From contig NZ_NRSJ01000037.1 in NCBI RefSeq assembly GCF_016584085.1, forward strand, positions 1 through 53,007: a DNA stretch of 53,007 bases. The letters run 5' to 3'. A program made the translations under genes and the position numbers. The notes under the pieces were generated by a model, which saw nothing but the letters and a program-made list of their open reading frames with translations, ran no database searches and was not told the origin of the DNA. The DNA is from Halochromatium glycolicum. GTDB taxonomy: Bacteria > Pseudomonadota > Gammaproteobacteria > Chromatiales > Chromatiaceae. Shown here piece by piece: positions 52,241 to 53,007 of this stretch; position 1 is the first letter of the stretch, and each line of letters opens with the position of its first letter.

Positions 52241-52639
52241 TCAGCGCCGCTCCCACAGCCGCGCAAAATCGAGTCGGAGCGTGCAGGTAGAGAACGCAAT
52301 ATCGTGCCCGCCGTCATGAAAGCCGCTGACCTTTCGGTAGTTACCGTCGACGAGTCGATACAGGCCTGCTTGAGCGCGGGAAGGATCGAGCAGCAGGTAC
52401 CAGGTGACGCCCTCCTGGCGGTACAGCTCGAACTTGGTCTGTTCATCTCGCCGCCTCGTCGGGGGTGAGATGACTTCGGCGATGAGTTCCGGTGGGCGCG
52501 TAATGCGGTCATCTTCTGGGCGATGGCAGATGACGATGACATCGGGACGCACGATGGTGTCCTGCGCGAGCTCGACGTCGATCTTGAACAGGACCTCACA
52601 GTCGGGGCAGCCCTCGAGCGCCGCGGCGAGCTGGCGTGC
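52241..52639 (-). pseudogene. Second Uma2-family gene, missing its 5' end
   Basis: Frame with Uma2 homology from 52639 down to 52241: EVLFKIDVELAQDTIVRPDV, then PPELIAEVISPPTRRRDEQT and KFELYRQEGVTWYLLLDPSR. It is about 132 residues; the first 50-60 are missing. The homology stops at a stop codon (52640-52642) where IS-end-like repeats begin. A GTG at 52552 could start a shorter product. Confidence 0.8.
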
Positions 52640-52641
52640 CT

Positions 52642-52745
52642 ATTCCGACGAACGTGACCGCGGATTCCGACGGAACGTGACCGGCCGTGGACTCGCGCAC
52701 GCACTGGGCCTGGAATCGTCGACCTATCGGTCACGATCCGTCAAC
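52642..52745. mobile_element. IS21-like end repeats next to the broken Uma2 gene
   Basis: Two direct repeats ATTCCGACGAACGTGACCG (52642-52660) and ATTCCGACGGAACGTGACC (52664-52682), then an inverted relative (TCGGTCACGATCCGTC around 52727-52742). Multiple end repeats of this kind are typical of IS21-family elements. No istA/istB genes are in the window; this may be one end of an IS that was lost, or whose rest lies beyond the window. Confidence 0.5.
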
Positions 52746-52754
52746 GGGCGGCGT

Positions 52755-53007
52755 GATGTCTCTGGTGGTTGGTTCCTCCTCGGGTTTATCTTGATTGCTA
52801 TTTTAAAACCAGCAGCCGTCGCGCCGCAGGCGTGCTCAGCGAATGCCTGGGGTGGTGCGCCGGGCGGTGGGCAACGGGTGCAGGAGTGGGGGCAAGGTGT
52901 GGGCAACCCGCGTGAGCGGGTTGTCCACGGCTTGTCCCCACGCCCGCCTGATGGGAATCAGGCGGCCTGCACGCGTTGTCCACGGTCCGGCGCTGGCACG
53001 GCGTTGC
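52755..53007. other. Non-coding end region with tandem hairpins
   Basis: Two 8-bp hairpins, CAACCCGC-GTGA-GCGGGTTG (52904-52923) and CGCCTGAT-GGGA-ATCAGGCG (52945-52964). Copies of TTGTCCAC or TTGTCCCC flank them (52921, 52932, 52975), which resemble DnaA-type boxes. No gene seen. It runs off the window. Confidence 0.45.

Overview
The window looks like chromosome from a GC-rich purple sulfur gammaproteobacterium of the Chromatiaceae (Allochromatium/Thiocapsa type). This is inferred mainly from a complete dsrABEFHCMKLJOPNRS operon of the oxidative (sulfur-oxidising) type, with dsrE, dsrF, dsrH and dsrL present. A Hox-type [NiFe] hydrogenase and the ordinary gammaproteobacterial blocks zapA-ssrS-ygfA and ygfB-pepP-ubiH-ubiI fit this. 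No species can be named from the sequence alone.

Layout. 1-2.5 kb: a DDE transposase. 2.6-7.4 kb (minus strand): serB behind a hoxUYHW hydrogenase operon that has no hoxE or hoxF next to it. 8.1-13 kb: housekeeping and small genes (zinc-ribbon membrane protein, hda, wrbA-like, hslO, a thiamine-binding-like protein, three small hypotheticals) and a 78-bp MITE. 13.0-15.6 kb (minus strand): a DsrC/TusE paralogue without the C-terminal cysteines, a perfect 17-bp hairpin, an orphan Cas6/Cmx6-like endoribonuclease, a helical repeat protein and a 63-residue protein. 15.6-30.5 kb: the dsr promoter region and all 15 dsr genes. They encode reverse sulfite reductase (AB), the sulfur relay (EFH, C), the membrane complex (MKJOP), the NAD(P)H-linked oxidoreductase (L), siroheme amidation (N), an A-type scaffold-like protein (R) and DsrS. 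30.6-40 kb: rpiA, ilvA, 5-formyl-THF cyclo-ligase, 6S RNA, zapA, a ZapB-like gene, ygfB with a histidine-rich insert, pepP and two ubiquinone hydroxylases.

40.2-53 kb is the plastic part. A Uma2-family gene is split by a 2356-bp insertion with perfect 16-bp terminal inverted repeats and a 5-bp target duplication. Inside it lies a group II intron whose reverse transcriptase is frameshifted. Then come repeats flanking a LysR regulator, ilvD, two tandem AAA-ATPase/PD-(D/E)XK paralogues plus a chimeric remnant, a type IV pilin with a (GE)6 tail coded by a hexanucleotide repeat, a Sel1-like protein, a second Uma2 gene missing its 5' end, and IS-end-like repeats.

The best candidate for an undescribed system is the 13.0-15.6 kb block upstream of dsr: an RNA-processing protein of CRISPR origin, with no CRISPR array in the window, beside a probable regulatory DsrC paralogue and a strong RNA hairpin.
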